A stretch of DNA of 34,600 bases from a virus, in the IMG/VR virus record IMGVR_UViG_3300042896_000399, positions 1-34,600 of that record. One strand, written 5' to 3'. How positions within the stretch are numbered: position 1 is the first letter of the stretch; each line of letters opens with the position of its first letter. The notes under the pieces are model-generated. The model made no database searches. It was not told the DNA's origin and saw only the letters and a program-made list of their open reading frames with translations. Made by a program: the position numbers and the translations under genes. Shown here one piece after another: positions 7,498 to 15,464 of this stretch.

Positions 7498-7510
7498 AAA
7501 AAGTAAAGTT

Positions 7511-8065
7511 ATGAATAACACAGTTTTACAAGAAGGAAGTTTTTCAATTACAAAAGACCAACTTCGTCAATTGACAGATCCAAAAGTTAAAGAGTGGTTT
7601 CCAGAAGTTTTTAAAGTAAAGTTAGAAGTTGGAAAGTGGTATAAAAGGATTTGGAAGGATGGAGATAGAGATATAGATTTATTTTTAATTTCAGATTTTA
7701 TTGATAATAAGTTCGTTATAGGTGAATTTTTTAGAAATAATGAAAGACTTGAAGAAGGTGTTGGTTATAGATTCGTTATTAGCAATAACAAAAGGTATTC
7801 TGAAATTGAAGCCAATAACGAAGAAGTTTTTGAGGTTTTGAAAATTGAAGCGGTTAGAAGAGGGTTTGTTGAGGGCGTTTATTTTAAAAGTCCTGTTAGT
7901 GGCGATAATTATAAATTTACAAATATTTATTTTACCGAAGCAACAGACATGGCTTGGTCTAAAAATGGAGGGGTAATTTTCGAAAAAGGCAACTGGGCAA
8001 CCATTATTCCAACAATTACAAAATCAGAAGCTGAAAAATTGTTAAACATCAAAATTATAGATTAG
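7511..8065 (+). CDS. Conserved phage hypothetical protein, 184 aa
   Basis: I chose the ATG at 7511 because the longer frame from 7424 begins with TTG and would run through the hairpin at 7446-7497. The protein contains two GKWY-like elements (VGKWYKR near residue 45 and KGNWATII near 165) and the central motif VLKIEAVRRGFVEGV. This layout resembles a family I remember from Bacteroidota phages, probably with SH3-like beta domains, whose function is unknown. It is flanked by hairpin terminators on both sides, so it is a single-gene unit. It could be an early or accessory regulator next to the origin. Confidence 0.7.
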   Translation: MNNTVLQEGSFSITKDQLRQLTDPKVKEWFPEVFKVKLEVGKWYKRIWKDGDRDIDLFLISDFIDNKFVIGEFFRNNERLEEGVGYRFVISNNKRYSEIEANNEEVFEVLKIEAVRRGFVEGVYFKSPVSGDNYKFTNIYFTEATDMAWSKNGGVIFEKGNWATIIPTITKSEAEKLLNIKIID

Positions 8066-8075
8066 GTTGTTTTTA

Positions 8076-8102
8076 GCCGTCTCGGAAACGGGGCGGTTTT
8101 TT
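8076..8102 (+). terminator. Intrinsic terminator with GAAA tetraloop
   Basis: GCCGTCTCG (8076-8084) pairs with CGGGGCGGT (8089-8097, including G-T pairs) around the loop GAAA, followed by T to 8102. Confidence 0.8.
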
Positions 8103-8116
8103 AAATTGAAATAGAT

Positions 8117-8548
8117 ATGCATCCAACACGAATATTTAGAACTCCAGACGAATTAGAACAGGCTTGGAAACTTTATAAAGAATCACTTGAAAAGCAAGAA
8201 GAATGGTTTAAGATTCAGTACGTAGGTAAAGAAGGGGAAAGAGTAACGGACGCTTTTAAAATGCCTTATACTTTTGATGGTTTTGAAGTTTTTTGTTATG
8301 AAAATTACGGGTGTGTTGAACAATATTTTAAAAATGCAGGCGGGCTTTATGATGACTTTATACCCCTCTGTTCGCATATAAAAAAAGAAATTCGATCAAA
8401 TCAGATTACAGGTGGGTTATTAGGGGTTTATAATCCAAGTATCACACAACGTTTGAACAACCTTGTTGAAAAAGTTGAGGACGTTACGCCGCAATCTCCA
8501 AAAAAAATAATCATAAAAGTAAACAGACGTGAAGATAATAATCCTTAA
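8117..8548 (+). CDS. Probable terminase small subunit
   Basis: This 143-residue, mainly helical protein lies directly before the terminase large subunit. The start HPTRIFRTPDELEQAWKLYKE and the later CSHIKKEIRSNQITGGLLGVYN stretch resemble Bacteroidota phage small terminases. In these, N-terminal helices bind the packaging site and a central helical bundle makes a ring. The basic tail KKIIIKVNRRED is typical. The protein would recognise phage DNA and hand it to the large subunit. The assignment rests on position and recalled pattern rather than a diagnostic motif. Confidence 0.7.
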   Translation: MHPTRIFRTPDELEQAWKLYKESLEKQEEWFKIQYVGKEGERVTDAFKMPYTFDGFEVFCYENYGCVEQYFKNAGGLYDDFIPLCSHIKKEIRSNQITGGLLGVYNPSITQRLNNLVEKVEDVTPQSPKKIIIKVNRREDNNP

Positions 8549-8709
8549 GCACTCGATTTTATTCCTACGAATAGATACTGATAACGATTCGGCAAAATGT
8601 TTTTTTATGTTTTTTATCAGTTGGAATTGCTTTAAAATTGAAGAGCAAGTTTTTGATTTAAACATTCTAAACATGTCGCAGATAAAAGAATTTTACAAAA
8701 TAGCAGCGA

Positions 8710-10113
8710 ATGAATATTCCGGAAAGTATAGAATTTGAACATGGCGTATTTAACGAAATTTACCACGAAATAAGCGAAGCGTACGACAATGAAGATGTAC
8801 GCTTCATTTTTATTTATGGAGGTTCTTCAAGTTCAAAATCTTATTCTCAGGTTCAGAAAACCATTACTTACATGATGGAAGGATCTGATAATAATTCTTT
8901 AATATTTCGAAAGTTTTCCACTGATATTGATAATTCCATTTTTCAGGATTTCAAAACTATAATTTCAGATTGGGGTTTGAATGATTATTTTAAAATTCAA
9001 AAGCATTACATTGAGTGTAAGTTAACTGGATCTTTTACCGTATTCAAAGGACTTGACGATTCCGAAAAGATTAAAGGTCTTTCTGGATTCAAAAAGATTA
9101 TAATGGAAGAGTTCAACCAATTTGAATACGCGGACTTTAAACAAGCTAAAAAGCGTTTGCGTGGAATGACTGGGCAACAGATTATTGGAATATTCAACCC
9201 AGTATCGGAGTTATCATTTATTAAAACAGAAATTTTTGACAATGAAATATTTACAGATCTTCCTAGCAATATTCAGAGCAAACAAATCAATGCAACAGGC
9301 GACACAATTATACTTAGGACTTGCTATCTTGATAACATTTGGATTGTCGGTGATGGGTTTGGCGGTGGCTTTATTGACAAGCATGTTATAGCAGATTTTG
9401 AACGTGACAAAGTAAATGATATAAATTATTACAACATTTATGCATTGGGCCATTGGGGCAAGCTTCGAACAGGTGGGGAATTTTTAAAACAGTTTAAAAC
9501 AGAAAAGCACGTTTCAAACTATCCATATGAAGAAAGTTTGCCAATCCACATTACATTTGATGAAAATGTGCTGCCGTACTTGACGTGCAACGTATTCCAG
9601 TTAAATAATGGATTTCTTAGACAGATTGACGAAATTATGTTGAAAGATCCGCTAAACACTTTGAAAGATACGTGTGAAGAATTTATGAAGCGTTACGGGT
9701 CCAATAGACAAGGATTATTTGTTTACGGTGATGCTACTTCAAAAAAGCAAGATACTAAACTTCAAAAGGGACAGAACTTTTATTTACTGATTAAAGGTTA
9801 TTTATCAAAAAATAAACCTATCTTTAGAGTTCCAAAAAGTAATCCTTCCGTGATAATGTCAAGGAATTTCACCAACGACTTATTAGCTGGTTTAATTGAT
9901 GGAGTTGAGATTGGATTTGATTCGAAGTGTAGAAACTCAATTAATGATTATCAATATTGTACAGAAGATGAAGAAGGGAAGGTTAATAAAAAAGTTATTA
10001 AAGACAAGGTTACTGGGCAAAGTTACCAAGAATATGGGCATGCGTGTGATACATTGCGGTATATTTTAACAGCGATGTATTTGGATAAGTATAAAAAATT
10101 TATGAAAGGATGA
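8710..10113 (+). CDS. Terminase large subunit
   Basis: This 467-residue protein is the packaging motor. The N-terminal ATPase has a Walker A variant GGSSSSKS (37-44) after FIFIY, and LSGFKKIIMEEFNQF supplies the Walker B/catalytic acid region. The C-terminal RNase H-like nuclease shows acidic residues in ITFDEN, VYGDATSKK and HACDTLRYI. These are the usual features of PBSX/phage terminase 3/6-type proteins. It threads DNA into the prohead and cuts it. The ATG lies 161 bases after the small subunit, an unusually large gap for this genome, and its stop overlaps the next gene (ATGA). Confidence 0.9.
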   Translation: MNIPESIEFEHGVFNEIYHEISEAYDNEDVRFIFIYGGSSSSKSYSQVQKTITYMMEGSDNNSLIFRKFSTDIDNSIFQDFKTIISDWGLNDYFKIQKHYIECKLTGSFTVFKGLDDSEKIKGLSGFKKIIMEEFNQFEYADFKQAKKRLRGMTGQQIIGIFNPVSELSFIKTEIFDNEIFTDLPSNIQSKQINATGDTIILRTCYLDNIWIVGDGFGGGFIDKHVIADFERDKVNDINYYNIYALGHWGKLRTGGEFLKQFKTEKHVSNYPYEESLPIHITFDENVLPYLTCNVFQLNNGFLRQIDEIMLKDPLNTLKDTCEEFMKRYGSNRQGLFVYGDATSKKQDTKLQKGQNFYLLIKGYLSKNKPIFRVPKSNPSVIMSRNFTNDLLAGLIDGVEIGFDSKCRNSINDYQYCTEDEEGKVNKKVIKDKVTGQSYQEYGHACDTLRYILTAMYLDKYKKFMKG

Positions 10114-10634
10114 TCTTTGGAATAACCCTAAAACATTTCGCGCGCTTACAATCACAAGGCGATAAAGTAAAATCTAATTTTTGGATCAATCGGTTACTTT
10201 TGAAAACTTCAAATAAGAAGTTTAAAACGAATAGAATTGAAGATTTACTTTTTGCTGACTTTGTTGATGCAGAAAGATTTGTTGAAGAACAAAATTATTA
10301 TGATTTTTGTCGTATATTTGTGAAGTCGAAAAGGATTTATATCCACAATATGGCTTCTATTTTGATTGATTATCAGTTACAAAAAGAAAAGTTATACGAA
10401 AATTATCCTTACATTTTCAATCCTCCGCAATATGGAGAACCGGATAAAGAAACGATTGGAAGCGAATTAAGAAAAGAATTTGTTCAAGAGTTTGGGAACT
10501 GGGTAATACTTACAGATGTGATTTGCTCGAAACAAAATGTAAGTTTTAAAGAAGTTGAAAAATGGAAGGTAAGCGAATTTTTATTCTGGGCAAATTATTT
10601 TAGTGGTCAAAAAATTGTAGAAAATGTCAAATAA
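10110..10634 (+). CDS. Hypothetical protein in the neck/tail module, 174 aa
   Basis: No domain was recognised. The protein is rich in Lys, Phe, Tyr and Asn, with long helices and the ending KVSEFLFWANYFSGQKIVENVK. In gene order it sits between terminase and tail-completion proteins, and the ending recalls small tail-assembly or structural proteins of Bacteroidota phages. It overlaps the terminase stop by ATGA and its own stop overlaps the next start, so it is co-translated with the structural genes. Confidence 0.65.
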   Translation: MIFGITLKHFARLQSQGDKVKSNFWINRLLLKTSNKKFKTNRIEDLLFADFVDAERFVEEQNYYDFCRIFVKSKRIYIHNMASILIDYQLQKEKLYENYPYIFNPPQYGEPDKETIGSELRKEFVQEFGNWVILTDVICSKQNVSFKEVEKWKVSEFLFWANYFSGQKIVENVK

Positions 10635-11082
10635 AATCTCACAACTATTAACACACATCGTATCAATATACGATGCTATGCCTTTGGTTAATACTATTGT
10701 TTTTAAAGATGATGATGTTTTAGACGTTGAAAAAGAAAACGTTTACCCTTTGGTCTCGATTCAGTTATTGACGAGCCCAGCACCGTTTGACGAGCATAGG
10801 GAGTATTCTTTTAGATTCGAAATATTAAACCAAAGAGACGATAAGAAAGTTGCTACTCCGAGTAAATTAATGTCAGACACTAATTATATTGATAACGTCG
10901 GGATTTGTGATAGTATCGCAAATAATTTCGTTTTGGAAGTTTTAAAGACTCACAACGATTTAGATATTAATATAATTGATGATGGCGTTTCGGAATTTGA
11001 ACCGATTCGAAAAGACGAAAGGAATTGTTTAGATGGGGTAAGGTTTGAGGTTACATTTTCAATGCATCAGAATGCAATATAG
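10624..11082 (+). CDS. Probable tail terminator / tail completion protein
   Basis: This 152-residue protein has a helical start (ISQLLTHIVSIYDAMPLVNTIVF), then alternating strands (YPLVSIQLL, REYSFRFEIL) and a last strand RFEVTFSMHQN. That is the alpha-beta layout of tail terminators (gpU-like) that cap the tail tube. Size and position before an HK97 gp10-like protein agree. The evidence is architectural, with no catalytic motif. It overlaps both neighbours. Confidence 0.55.
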   Translation: MSNKISQLLTHIVSIYDAMPLVNTIVFKDDDVLDVEKENVYPLVSIQLLTSPAPFDEHREYSFRFEILNQRDDKKVATPSKLMSDTNYIDNVGICDSIANNFVLEVLKTHNDLDINIIDDGVSEFEPIRKDERNCLDGVRFEVTFSMHQNAI

Positions 11083-11494
11083 CGACGGAGAAATAAGGGA
11101 ATACATTAGAAAGGTGGTTCGAGAAGCAAAGGACACCGCAAATGTTGACACGGGATTTTTGAAGCGATCTATTAAAGGCGATTTGATTGGACGGAATAAA
11201 TCAGTTGAGTTCAGAGAAATATTCTACGGAGCTTATAATAATAACTCTAGATTAATTCAGATTGCTGAACGAATAATGCCAAAGGATATTACTTGGAAAG
11301 TTATTTTTATCGATGAAGAGGGCAGGGAAACGAATATTGAAGGTACAACCCGGACAGGCAGAAAAATAGCAAGAAAACAAATATCTAGCGAAAACGTTTC
11401 GACATCAAAAATAAAGGCATTAATAAAAGCAATTCAAACAAATGGGGCGAAGACTAACGATACAGGAGAAAGAAGTAAGGAAACTGATAACTGA
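11072..11494 (+). CDS. HK97 gp10-like neck/morphogenesis protein
   Basis: The likely start is ATG 11072, overlapping the previous stop, rather than the TTG at 11045. The segment ANVDTGFLKRSIKG, a helix ending in DTG followed by a strand, is the signature of HK97 gp10-type head-tail joining proteins. The rest has basic strands and the ending KTNDTGERSKETDN. It probably helps connect head and tail. The next gene begins 53 bases before its end in another frame. Confidence 0.65.
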   Translation: MQYSDGEIREYIRKVVREAKDTANVDTGFLKRSIKGDLIGRNKSVEFREIFYGAYNNNSRLIQIAERIMPKDITWKVIFIDEEGRETNIEGTTRTGRKIARKQISSENVSTSKIKALIKAIQTNGAKTNDTGERSKETDN

Positions 11495-11804
11495 ACGCCT
11501 TAACGAGTTAGGCAGAAAGATAACGGTTGTTTCTTCAAGAAATTCAAAGGTAAGTAAATTACAAAAAGCTCACCTTAGAGATTCGGCTAATTATAGAGTT
11601 AAGCCTTTCGATACATTAACAGTTGCGCAATTCAGATACGGAAAATGGAATACTCCAAAAGGACAACCAACTCCAGCAGACAGAAGTAATATGAAAAATA
11701 CACCGTTACGTAATGCAATTGAGGAATTTATAAATGAAGAAACAAAAATTTTCGTTAAAGATATGGTGGATTTGTTAAAAAGTCCGATAGTAAAAAAGAA
11801 GTAG
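11442..11804 (+). CDS. Hypothetical basic neck-module protein, 120 aa
   Basis: The start is ATG 11442, inside the end of the previous gene. The protein has a helical basic start, then HLRDSANYRVKPFDTLTVAQ, which resembles the gp10-like pattern (helix, then LRDS-NYxV strand). It may therefore be a second, diverged tail-completion protein. The C-terminus is helical and Lys-rich. No enzyme motif is visible. Confidence 0.6.
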   Translation: MGRRLTIQEKEVRKLITERLNELGRKITVVSSRNSKVSKLQKAHLRDSANYRVKPFDTLTVAQFRYGKWNTPKGQPTPADRSNMKNTPLRNAIEEFINEETKIFVKDMVDLLKSPIVKKK

Positions 11805-11806
11805 TT

Positions 11807-12034
11807 ATGAGTCCAAAAGAAAAAGCGGTGCAGTTGTTAGAAAAATTTGACGTAAAACATCAAATGAAGTTCGGAACAAAAAAAGGAACTTTACCTATTT
11901 CAATGTATGAAAGTCAAATAAAACAATGTGCTATTAATTGTGTTGAAGAGTTAATTTGTAGTCATATTCAAGACAGTACGGATTCTCAGTTTTATTATTG
12001 GCAAGACGTTAAGACAGAATTACAAAACTTATAA
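11807..12034 (+). CDS. Small conserved phage hypothetical protein, 75 aa
   Basis: The ATG lies two bases after the previous stop. The pattern KAVQLLEKF, IKQCAINCVEELI and YYWQDVKTELQNL matches a small helical protein that I recall as common in Bacteroidota phage genomes, placed beside unrelated genes. Role unknown. Confidence 0.7.
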   Translation: MSPKEKAVQLLEKFDVKHQMKFGTKKGTLPISMYESQIKQCAINCVEELICSHIQDSTDSQFYYWQDVKTELQNL

Positions 12035-12041
12035 TTTTTAA

Positions 12042-12059
12042 CCGTGTGAAGATGCACGG
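12042..12059 (+). promoter_or_regulatory. Conserved hairpin, copy A, in the leader of the tail genes
   Basis: CCGTGTGAAGATGCACGG forms a 5-bp stem (CCGTG/CACGG) with loop TGAAGATG, 11 bases before the ATG at 12071. A near-identical hairpin at 18690-18707 has T and A at the outer pair, a compensatory change. Both are followed by (G/A)AAC. No TANNTTTG element precedes this copy, so a promoter role is unsupported. An RNA or protein-binding site is more likely. Confidence 0.5.
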
Positions 12060-12070
12060 AACGAATACAA

Positions 12071-13225
12071 ATGCTAGCAACACCAACACTTACAAACATC
12101 GATTCTAAAGCTAAAATCTTTTTAGCTCAATCTCCAGTCCATTTTAATCTACAAAATGAATTAGGAAATAATTCCATACAATCGGCAACAATTGAAGTTT
12201 ATATTTGGAGAGGTTTTCAGCAAGCCGATTTACCGCTATCTCCAAATATTGTTTTTAACAATGTAAAAAAGATTTCGCCACAAGATACTTACATCGCAAT
12301 TGAATTGCACAATGAAATCAAAGCCTTCATTACTTCCAGCAACCTCAATAAGAATAATCCGCAATGGGCGTATAATACGACGTCAGTACCTACAACCGCA
12401 GGCGAAGGGGTTTATTTTCATGTTGTTTATAAAGTAGACAACGAAAGCGTTAAACAGTTAGGGACTTATTTTGCTACTTCTGGCTATCGTTACAACTTCG
12501 AGCAAAAAGGCGGCCCATATACGGGCTATGACGACATTGAGACGCTAAGAAAATACGCCTTTGGAATTAATTACGACAAAAATACGATCAACAGAACCAC
12601 ATCAGTGTCCACCTCTCAATCTGGAGCAGGTGCAAATGGAATGATTACACAACAATCATTGAATCCAAGCGCAAGAAATAAGCAAACGGGCGTATCTTGT
12701 TTGATTGCTTACGTTAATAGATTGGGTTTATGGGACACTTTTACGCCTTTTGGTAAGTTTGTTGAATCAATCGACACTAAAAGATACGAGTTTTCTAGTT
12801 CATTTCGTGATCCTTTGAATGTAAATAGCCAAATCCAGCACTTAAAACAGACAGGCGCACCACGTGGAGTAAGAAAATTTCAAGTAAATACAGGTTTGAT
12901 TGATGAAAATAATAATTATCAAGTGCGTGAGATCCTTCAAAGTTCAAAAGTTTACCTGGTAATTTTTGGAGACGATGTTTACCAATCAATTCAAACAGGA
13001 ATTACAGTTGATAGCACAGTAGTCACGGTTGATAACACGACTATTACAGTTGATAGCGATGTAGTTACCGAAGCAAATTTAGGATTCTATTCGAAGTTTA
13101 CGCAGATACCAGTAAAAAATTCAACTACAAACTTTTTAAAGAAAACAAGATTGAACGATAAAAGCTCAATTTCTTATAATTTGGAATTTGAAGAAACAAA
13201 CAATTTTATAAACTCGATTCTGTAA
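12071..13225 (+). CDS. Probable tail structural protein, 384 aa
   Basis: The start is ATG 12071 and the stop overlaps the next gene (TAATGG). The protein is strand-rich, with no signal peptide: SATIEVYIWRG, YIAIELHNEI, GVYFHVVYKVD. Near residues 312-332 there are three tandem seven-residue units, TVDSTVV, TVDNTTI and TVDSDVV, a pattern seen in structural phage proteins. Position directly before the baseplate-like protein and tape measure supports a virion tail role. I cannot tell whether it is a tail-tip, sheath-like or tube component. Confidence 0.55.
   Translation: MLATPTLTNIDSKAKIFLAQSPVHFNLQNELGNNSIQSATIEVYIWRGFQQADLPLSPNIVFNNVKKISPQDTYIAIELHNEIKAFITSSNLNKNNPQWAYNTTSVPTTAGEGVYFHVVYKVDNESVKQLGTYFATSGYRYNFEQKGGPYTGYDDIETLRKYAFGINYDKNTINRTTSVSTSQSGAGANGMITQQSLNPSARNKQTGVSCLIAYVNRLGLWDTFTPFGKFVESIDTKRYEFSSSFRDPLNVNSQIQHLKQTGAPRGVRKFQVNTGLIDENNNYQVREILQSSKVYLVIFGDDVYQSIQTGITVDSTVVTVDNTTITVDSDVVTEANLGFYSKFTQIPVKNSTTNFLKKTRLNDKSSISYNLEFEETNNFINSIL
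13004..13066 (+). repeat. Three in-frame 21-nt tandem repeats
   Basis: Units at 13004-13024, 13025-13045 and 13046-13066 code TVDSTVV, TVDNTTI and TVDSDVV. They differ by several substitutions, some of them synonymous, so they are older than the repeats at the window ends. Confidence 0.8.
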
Positions 13226-15462
13226 TGGTTCAATTGTACATCAAACACACTGACAACAATTATTATCTTCTCGATTTGGAAGAGTCCGAGTCGATTAATT
13301 ATAAATTGACGGTAAAAGATTTAAACGATATTACAAAAATATTTTCTCCTTTTACCCAATCATTCAATATTAAAGCAACCGACAAAAATAAAATTCTTTG
13401 TGGGTTTGTTGGTAATGAAAAAATACTAAGAGCAAACAATACAGGTGAATTTGATTCGATGATTTATATTTCTGGGTTTTTATTTCAATCCGGTAAACTT
13501 TCATTTGAAGAAAGTGATTATGAGTTTTTAGATCAAAAAACATTTAAAACAAATTTTGCCAGCAACCTAACAAGTCTTACAGATAAATTAGGCGATTTGA
13601 CGATACAGGATTTGTTTGGTGACTTTGATCCTATTTTAAAAGTTGATTGGAATAAAAATATTTTAAAAGATAGGCTTTCTTCTATAAAAAATTATACTCT
13701 TTCGAATGGAATAGAATTTAAATACGGGATTCCTTTTATTTCAAATAATCGTGTATGGACATACGATGATGAAAATTTATCAGTTGTTGACAATATCGCA
13801 TATCAAAAGGATAGAAGCTCTACAAGCGTAAATTTTATAAATCTTGCCGAAGTTAGACCGGCTGTAAATTACATGTCAATAATGAATCATTTATTATTGA
13901 AAATTGGAACTCCTATTATTTGCCCAATATTTGATAAACCAGAAGTAAAAGATTTATTTGCATGGTGCAATTCTGAAAGTTTGATAGTTCCAAATGCAAC
14001 AGCGTTTCCTTTGGTTAATTATAGTTCGCTTACTTATTTACGTTACGACACCAAAGACCAAATCTCAGGAGTTGATATTCCGGCCAATCCAAAATGGTTG
14101 ATAACTGGAGGCTCTACTTCTGGAATATTCAAAGTAAAAAGAGATCCGGCTGCTTACCTACCGAATAGATGGAGTGATGGGTTTGACATTAATTTAACTA
14201 TTAACGGATTGTTACCTTTGGAAGGAACGGAAACAAAAGTCAAAATAGTTCTGAAAAATGCAACTACAGGAATTGAAATTGATAGTCAAGAAATAACCGG
14301 AAATAAATATACTTACCGTCTTTTAGATCCAGTTGGAGGAAGTACCATTTTAGATTCAAACGGCGAAATATTTTTAAGATTCGAAATACTTCCGGCTACA
14401 TTAGTAAGCTGGACTAACATTGAATTTAAAACTATTCAGCATTTTAGATACGACAGTAAAGGGGCATTTGGTATTAAGATAACCACAAGAGCGTCGTTTT
14501 CTGCAACCGCAATAAACAACACAAGTTCTGCAAGTCTTGGAGGTAACACGTTGAATTTAATCACTACGTTGCCAAAAATGAAATGTGTTGATTTCTTGAA
14601 AAGCTTTTTTAATAATTTCAATATTTCAGTAATCGCAACTGGTTTAAACGATCAATCAATGTATTGGCTTACTCCTTCCGATATTCAAGAAGTAAATAAA
14701 CCATATTCAAAAAGAATTGTTGATTATACCGCTTATGTGGATGTGGCCACATTGTCAAAGAAAAAAGCAAATAATTATAATCAGTATGTATTCAATCATT
14801 TTGCTTCAAAATATTATGATTCGGTTTATGGTGACGGGACCCGTTTTGGTTCGTTATCATATCCGACAATCGCACCGGCCAAGCCTACAAAATTTGAAGT
14901 AAAAACGGAATACTCAATATTGAAACAAGCAACTACATTTAATCATCCAAGCACTGCGAAAACATGTCTAGGATTCACTAAAGATGCACCAACAGTTTTG
15001 GATAACGGAGGAAATCGATACAAGCCAGTTTATGAGGAAATGACTTTGTTTTATCTGCAGCCGAAAAGTTTAGGATTAAATACTTTGGCAGTGGAATATA
15101 CTGAAACTTTGAATAATCAGTTGTTTTCAGTTTTGGAAGCTTCTTTTAAAAATTCATTTAATGGAAAAATATTAGGGTTTGGAGCTGATGGGGTTGACAC
15201 TGACAGTTTGTATTTGAATTATTACAAAACTTTTATCGAATTGCTTTTAGAACCGAATACTTATAAATCAGAATTCACCCTTACTTTGCCACCAAACGAA
15301 ATATTTTTAAACTTTGCAAATTTGAATCAAGGCGAAAGTAATATACCGACTGGATTTAGACCACAAAATGAAATAATAATAGGTGAACAAAGGTACAGTT
15401 TACAAGATTGCACAATTGATTTGACTACAGGAAAAGCGAAATTAACACAACTGAATTTTTAG
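13225..15462 (+). CDS. Baseplate/distal tail structural protein, 745 aa
   Basis: The N-terminus shows LTVKDLNDITKIFSPFTQSF followed by NIKATDKNKILCGF. That is the 'ikDitKiFsdFSqsFtvpas..Nk' motif of large tail-tip proteins in Bacteroidota phages (recalled family pattern). The remainder is beta-rich with no enzymatic motif. It probably forms part of the tail tip or hub around which the tape measure and tube assemble. It overlaps the preceding stop and ends two bases before the tape measure gene. Confidence 0.7.
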   Translation: MVQLYIKHTDNNYYLLDLEESESINYKLTVKDLNDITKIFSPFTQSFNIKATDKNKILCGFVGNEKILRANNTGEFDSMIYISGFLFQSGKLSFEESDYEFLDQKTFKTNFASNLTSLTDKLGDLTIQDLFGDFDPILKVDWNKNILKDRLSSIKNYTLSNGIEFKYGIPFISNNRVWTYDDENLSVVDNIAYQKDRSSTSVNFINLAEVRPAVNYMSIMNHLLLKIGTPIICPIFDKPEVKDLFAWCNSESLIVPNATAFPLVNYSSLTYLRYDTKDQISGVDIPANPKWLITGGSTSGIFKVKRDPAAYLPNRWSDGFDINLTINGLLPLEGTETKVKIVLKNATTGIEIDSQEITGNKYTYRLLDPVGGSTILDSNGEIFLRFEILPATLVSWTNIEFKTIQHFRYDSKGAFGIKITTRASFSATAINNTSSASLGGNTLNLITTLPKMKCVDFLKSFFNNFNISVIATGLNDQSMYWLTPSDIQEVNKPYSKRIVDYTAYVDVATLSKKKANNYNQYVFNHFASKYYDSVYGDGTRFGSLSYPTIAPAKPTKFEVKTEYSILKQATTFNHPSTAKTCLGFTKDAPTVLDNGGNRYKPVYEEMTLFYLQPKSLGLNTLAVEYTETLNNQLFSVLEASFKNSFNGKILGFGADGVDTDSLYLNYYKTFIELLLEPNTYKSEFTLTLPPNEIFLNFANLNQGESNIPTGFRPQNEIIIGEQRYSLQDCTIDLTTGKAKLTQLNF

Positions 15463-15464
15463 CC

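Noticed and set aside
7424-7510. Longer N-terminus for the gene at 7511 starting with TTG at 7424
   Set aside because: The extension would be translated through the nested hairpin at 7446-7497, and the ATG at 7511 gives a protein matching the recalled family start.
8529-8738. A 69-codon frame spanning the gap between the terminase genes
   Set aside because: It overlaps both terminase genes in a third frame, has odd composition (many Phe, Ile and Cys) and no recognisable motif. The 161-base gap holds no other convincing gene, hairpin or promoter.
9668-9680. Third copy of the CGTGTGAAG hairpin motif inside the terminase gene
   Set aside because: Only the left half matches; there is no complementary arm, and the bases are explained by codons.
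12042-12059. Hairpin at 12042 as a transcription terminator
   Set aside because: The stem is only 5 bp and no T-run follows.
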